Below, piece after piece: positions 7,564-9,581 of a DNA stretch of 9,581 nt (the stretch's first letter is position 1; every line of letters starts with the position of its first letter). This DNA comes from CBIHON01 sp966211965 (GTDB taxonomy: Bacteria > Pseudomonadota > Gammaproteobacteria > Burkholderiales > Burkholderiaceae_D), in the NCBI GenBank assembly GCA_966211965.1, contig CBIHON010000082.1:1-9581 (forward strand). The letters are read 5' to 3'. The notes under the pieces are model-generated. The model was not told where the DNA came from. It searched no databases and saw only the letters and a program-made list of their open reading frames with translations. The translations under genes were made by a program, and so were the position numbers.

Positions 7564-8844
7564 ATGCCTTCCAACGTAGACGACTCGGTGTTGCAGGACT
7601 CCCGCGCCAAGGAATTTTTCCTGGCACGGCAACCTATCCTGAATCGCGATCAGCAACTGGTGGCATATGAACTGCTGTTTCGCAGCGCCGCCGTGGGGCC
7701 GGCTGGCGTGACGGACGGAATGGCGGCGACTGCTTCCGTCATCGCCCATGCTTCCGAACTCGGCCTGGAAAACGTCATCGGCGCTTCGCTGGGTTACGTG
7801 AACATTGACGCCGACGTCTTGATGAGCGACTTCGTGCAGTTCCTGCCCCAGGACAAAGTGGTGCTGGAAATTCTTGAGACGGTCCAGGTTACCGATTCGA
7901 TCGTCTCGCGCGTCATGGAGTTGATCGCCGCCGGTTATACCTTTGCGCTCGACGATGTGATCAACGATTCGCCGGATGTGCGAAAACTCCTGCCTCTGGC
8001 CAGTATCATCAAGGTCGAAGTCACCGGCATGGCGGCTTCCGAACTGGATCGCTTGAGCAAGCAATTCAAGGCTGCCGGAAAAAAACTGCTGGCTGAAAAG
8101 GTTGAAACGCTCGAGGAGTTCAAACTCTGCCTGGATCTCGGTTTCGATTATTTTCAAGGCTATTACTTCGCCAAGCCGGTCATCATGAGCGGCAGAAAAC
8201 TTTCGCCATCGCAGTTGGGCATTGTCCGCCTCATCAATCTCATCGTGGCCGATGCCGATACTGCCGAGATCGAGCGCGCCGTCAAGCAGGATGCTTCGCT
8301 CGGCCTCAATTTGATGCGCCTGGTGAACACGCCGACCAACATGACCAGCCAGCACATCGATTCACTTGGGAAAGCGTTGTTGGTGCTTGGCCGTCGCCAA
8401 TTGCAGCGCTGGCTGCAAATCCTGCTGTATGCAGAGCACGGTAAAACCGGCGGCGGCTTCATGTCGCCGTTGCTGACGCTGGCTACCACGCGCGGCAAGC
8501 TGCTCGAACTGATGGCAGGTAAGATCAGGCCGGGCAACAATAACGTGGCCGAGGTCGGCTTTACTGTCGGGATCATGTCCTTGATGGATACCTTGTTCGG
8601 CGCACCGATGGAGCAGATCCTGGAGCAGATTTTGGTAGCCGATGAGGTGCGCAATGCGCTTTTGATGCGGACCGGGTTTTACGGCGAAATGCTGCATGTC
8701 GCCGAGTACATCGAAACGATAGAAGACTCGGAATCCCTGTTGTTGCCCGCCCTCGAAGCCTTGGCGCTGTCGATTGAAGATTTGAATGCAATGCAACTAA
8801 CGGCGTACGAGTGGAGCGAGAGTATTGCGCGCAATACGAATTAA
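7564..8844 (+). CDS. EAL-HDOD (YuxH/CdgJ-type) signalling protein with degenerate EAL domain
   Basis: This 426-residue cytoplasmic protein joins an N-terminal EAL-like domain (about 18-205) to an HDOD domain (about 206-400). The arrangement is found in YuxH-family proteins such as Vibrio cholerae CdgJ, linked to motility and c-di-GMP-related signalling. The EAL fold is recognisable (ARQPILNRDQQLVAYELLFR, then QGYYFAKP at 198-205), but catalytic positions have drifted. EAL reads E36-L-L, the DDFGTG loop has become DDV (130-132) with no FGTG, KID is KVE (150-152), and AEGVE is AEKVE (177-181). N80 and E102 or E105 may persist. It is therefore unlikely to hydrolyse c-di-GMP and more likely acts as a binding or adaptor protein. 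The start at 7564 has only a weak AAGAG-like ribosome site. It probably has its own promoter. Its stop lies 19 bp from that of the convergent minus-strand gene. Confidence 0.92.
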   Translation: MPSNVDDSVLQDSRAKEFFLARQPILNRDQQLVAYELLFRSAAVGPAGVTDGMAATASVIAHASELGLENVIGASLGYVNIDADVLMSDFVQFLPQDKVVLEILETVQVTDSIVSRVMELIAAGYTFALDDVINDSPDVRKLLPLASIIKVEVTGMAASELDRLSKQFKAAGKKLLAEKVETLEEFKLCLDLGFDYFQGYYFAKPVIMSGRKLSPSQLGIVRLINLIVADADTAEIERAVKQDASLGLNLMRLVNTPTNMTSQHIDSLGKALLVLGRRQLQRWLQILLYAEHGKTGGGFMSPLLTLATTRGKLLELMAGKIRPGNNNVAEVGFTVGIMSLMDTLFGAPMEQILEQILVADEVRNALLMRTGFYGEMLHVAEYIETIEDSESLLLPALEALALSIEDLNAMQLTAYEWSESIARNTN

Positions 8845-8863
8845 CCGTCCTCGGAGCCAGGGA

Positions 8864-9448
8864 TCAACGTTGCCGCGCTCGCCGTAGCGCGATGAATTTG
8901 CGAACCAGTCGGCCCAGTTTGCCGCTGCCGTAACGGCTGCGGAATTTTTTCCAGAGTGCGCGCCGTTTTTCCGCAATCGCCGCACTGAGTACCTGGACCT
9001 TTTTCCACGCTTCGGTCGCACGCAGGCGGGCGATCATGCGGTCCTTGAAACCGATGAAGGCGTCGTGCCAACGTGCGAACCAAGCCAGCGACAGCAATGC
9101 CGGTTTGGTCAATCCATAGAGGCGCGCCACCAGCGCGGTGCCGATCAGTTTGGCCGCGACAATCACCAGGACGCCCAGCGTGGCGTGGCCGTGCGCGATC
9201 GCAAACAGCGCCAGCAGCTTGACCGGCAGCAAGAGTGCGCCCGGCAACAGAAAAACCGCCAACGCAGCATAGGGCGGCAAGCGTCCAATGACGCGCTCCA
9301 GCATCTGGAGCAGGGGCAGCCGCGCCACCACTTCCATGATCTGCTTGCTAGCATCCCATAGCCATTCTTCAAACAGCAATATGATCGCGGCCGTATAGAC
9401 CAGCGGAGCGAGAAGACGTCTTTTCAGTTTGCCGTTTGGTTTTTCCAT
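8864..9448 (-). CDS. Small integral membrane protein of unknown function
   Basis: I do not recognise a named family. The 194-residue protein has a short basic N-terminus (KLKRR at 7-11) and a first hydrophobic helix (about 12-26) followed by acidic EEWLW. Two further helices lie at about 60-85 and 89-110, within the sequence RLPPYAALAVFLLPGALLLP. The C-terminal third (about 125-194) is very rich in Arg and Lys and probably cytoplasmic, possibly touching membrane lipid or nucleic acid. It runs opposite to every other gene here and converges on the EAL-HDOD gene. GAAGA about 7 nt before the ATG is a modest ribosome site. No terminator is visible in the 19-bp intergenic space. The reality of the gene is supported by the coherent hydrophobic pattern and its fit between neighbours; function cannot be assigned. 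Confidence 0.8.
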   Translation of the reverse strand: MEKPNGKLKRRLLAPLVYTAAIILLFEEWLWDASKQIMEVVARLPLLQMLERVIGRLPPYAALAVFLLPGALLLPVKLLALFAIAHGHATLGVLVIVAAKLIGTALVARLYGLTKPALLSLAWFARWHDAFIGFKDRMIARLRATEAWKKVQVLSAAIAEKRRALWKKFRSRYGSGKLGRLVRKFIALRRARQR

Positions 9449-9496
9449 GGTGTTCTTCAGGCAGCAGGAGAGGGTGGCCGATGCGATTGCTTATGC

Positions 9497-9581
9497 CTAG
9501 AGCATTTTTAGCCTGACCGTACGGGTCAATCTCAGGCCTCCGGTGCTCGGCGTACGTCTGTACGCGTCCGCTCCTCGGCCT
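9497..9581. repeat. Left arm and centre of the palindromic dispersed repeat, cut by the window edge
   Basis: Positions 9497-9520 (starting CTAGAGCATTTTTAGCC) are the exact inverted match of 30-53. The centre contains a perfect small hairpin, GCGTAC (9550-9555), loop GTCT, GTACGC (9560-9565). Positions 9567-9581 repeat positions 1-15 in direct orientation, so this copy and the copy at the window start are in the same orientation. It lies upstream of the minus-strand membrane protein gene, 48 bp from its start, and is non-coding. No transposase or target-site duplication can be seen because both copies are truncated by the window. Confidence 0.75.

Noticed and set aside
7552..8355. 267-codon minus-strand frame opposite the EAL-HDOD gene
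   Set aside because: Antisense shadow; the plus-strand product has clear EAL and HDOD homology.
9065..9361. 98-codon plus-strand frame opposite the membrane protein gene
   Set aside because: It is very rich in Gln and Arg and lacks a domain, whereas the minus-strand frame shows clear hydrophobic helices and a plausible start.

Overview
The window looks like chromosomal DNA of a Betaproteobacterium, most likely Burkholderiales and plausibly Oxalobacteraceae (Herminiimonas/Herbaspirillum/Collimonas type). This rests on the GC-rich coding style, the protein flavour (isocitrate lyase, RlmJ, an EAL-HDOD protein, a CHASE-GGDEF-EAL protein) and the AT-rich intergenic DNA. It is inference, since there is no rRNA or other taxonomic marker. 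No phage, transposase, CRISPR array, tRNA or rRNA is visible.

Layout, left to right. (1) Positions 1-53 are the right half of a palindromic dispersed repeat; its left half and centre reappear at 9497-9581. (2) A 976-residue membrane-anchored c-di-GMP protein (CHASE, degenerate GGDEF, intact EAL, and an unusual C-terminal receiver domain) is closed by a strong terminator. (3) An AT-rich gap of about 440 bp carries inverted repeats and a perfect GTCTTATATAAGAC palindrome and leads into aceA (isocitrate lyase), which ends in a second strong terminator. (4) modA-modB, the periplasmic binding protein and permease of a molybdate ABC transporter, overlap by 4 bp; the ATPase gene modC is not present. 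(5) A short modB-rlmJ gap with nested inverted repeats is followed by rlmJ (23S rRNA A2030 methyltransferase). (6) An EAL-HDOD (YuxH/CdgJ-type) protein with a catalytically degenerate EAL domain has its own candidate promoter. (7) A convergent minus-strand gene for a small membrane protein of unknown function follows.

The genes do not form one pathway. Four independent units share the strand: c-di-GMP sensing and turnover, the glyoxylate shunt, molybdate uptake, and ribosome modification next to a c-di-GMP-type signalling protein. Two c-di-GMP-family proteins bracket the metabolic genes: one probably an active phosphodiesterase under receiver control, the other probably a non-catalytic adaptor. 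I do not see a convincing new multi-gene system. The most unusual items are the EAL-REC fusion order with a GGDKF site, the long palindromic repeat at both window ends, the missing modC beside a 12-bp inverted repeat, and the aceA operator-like palindrome.
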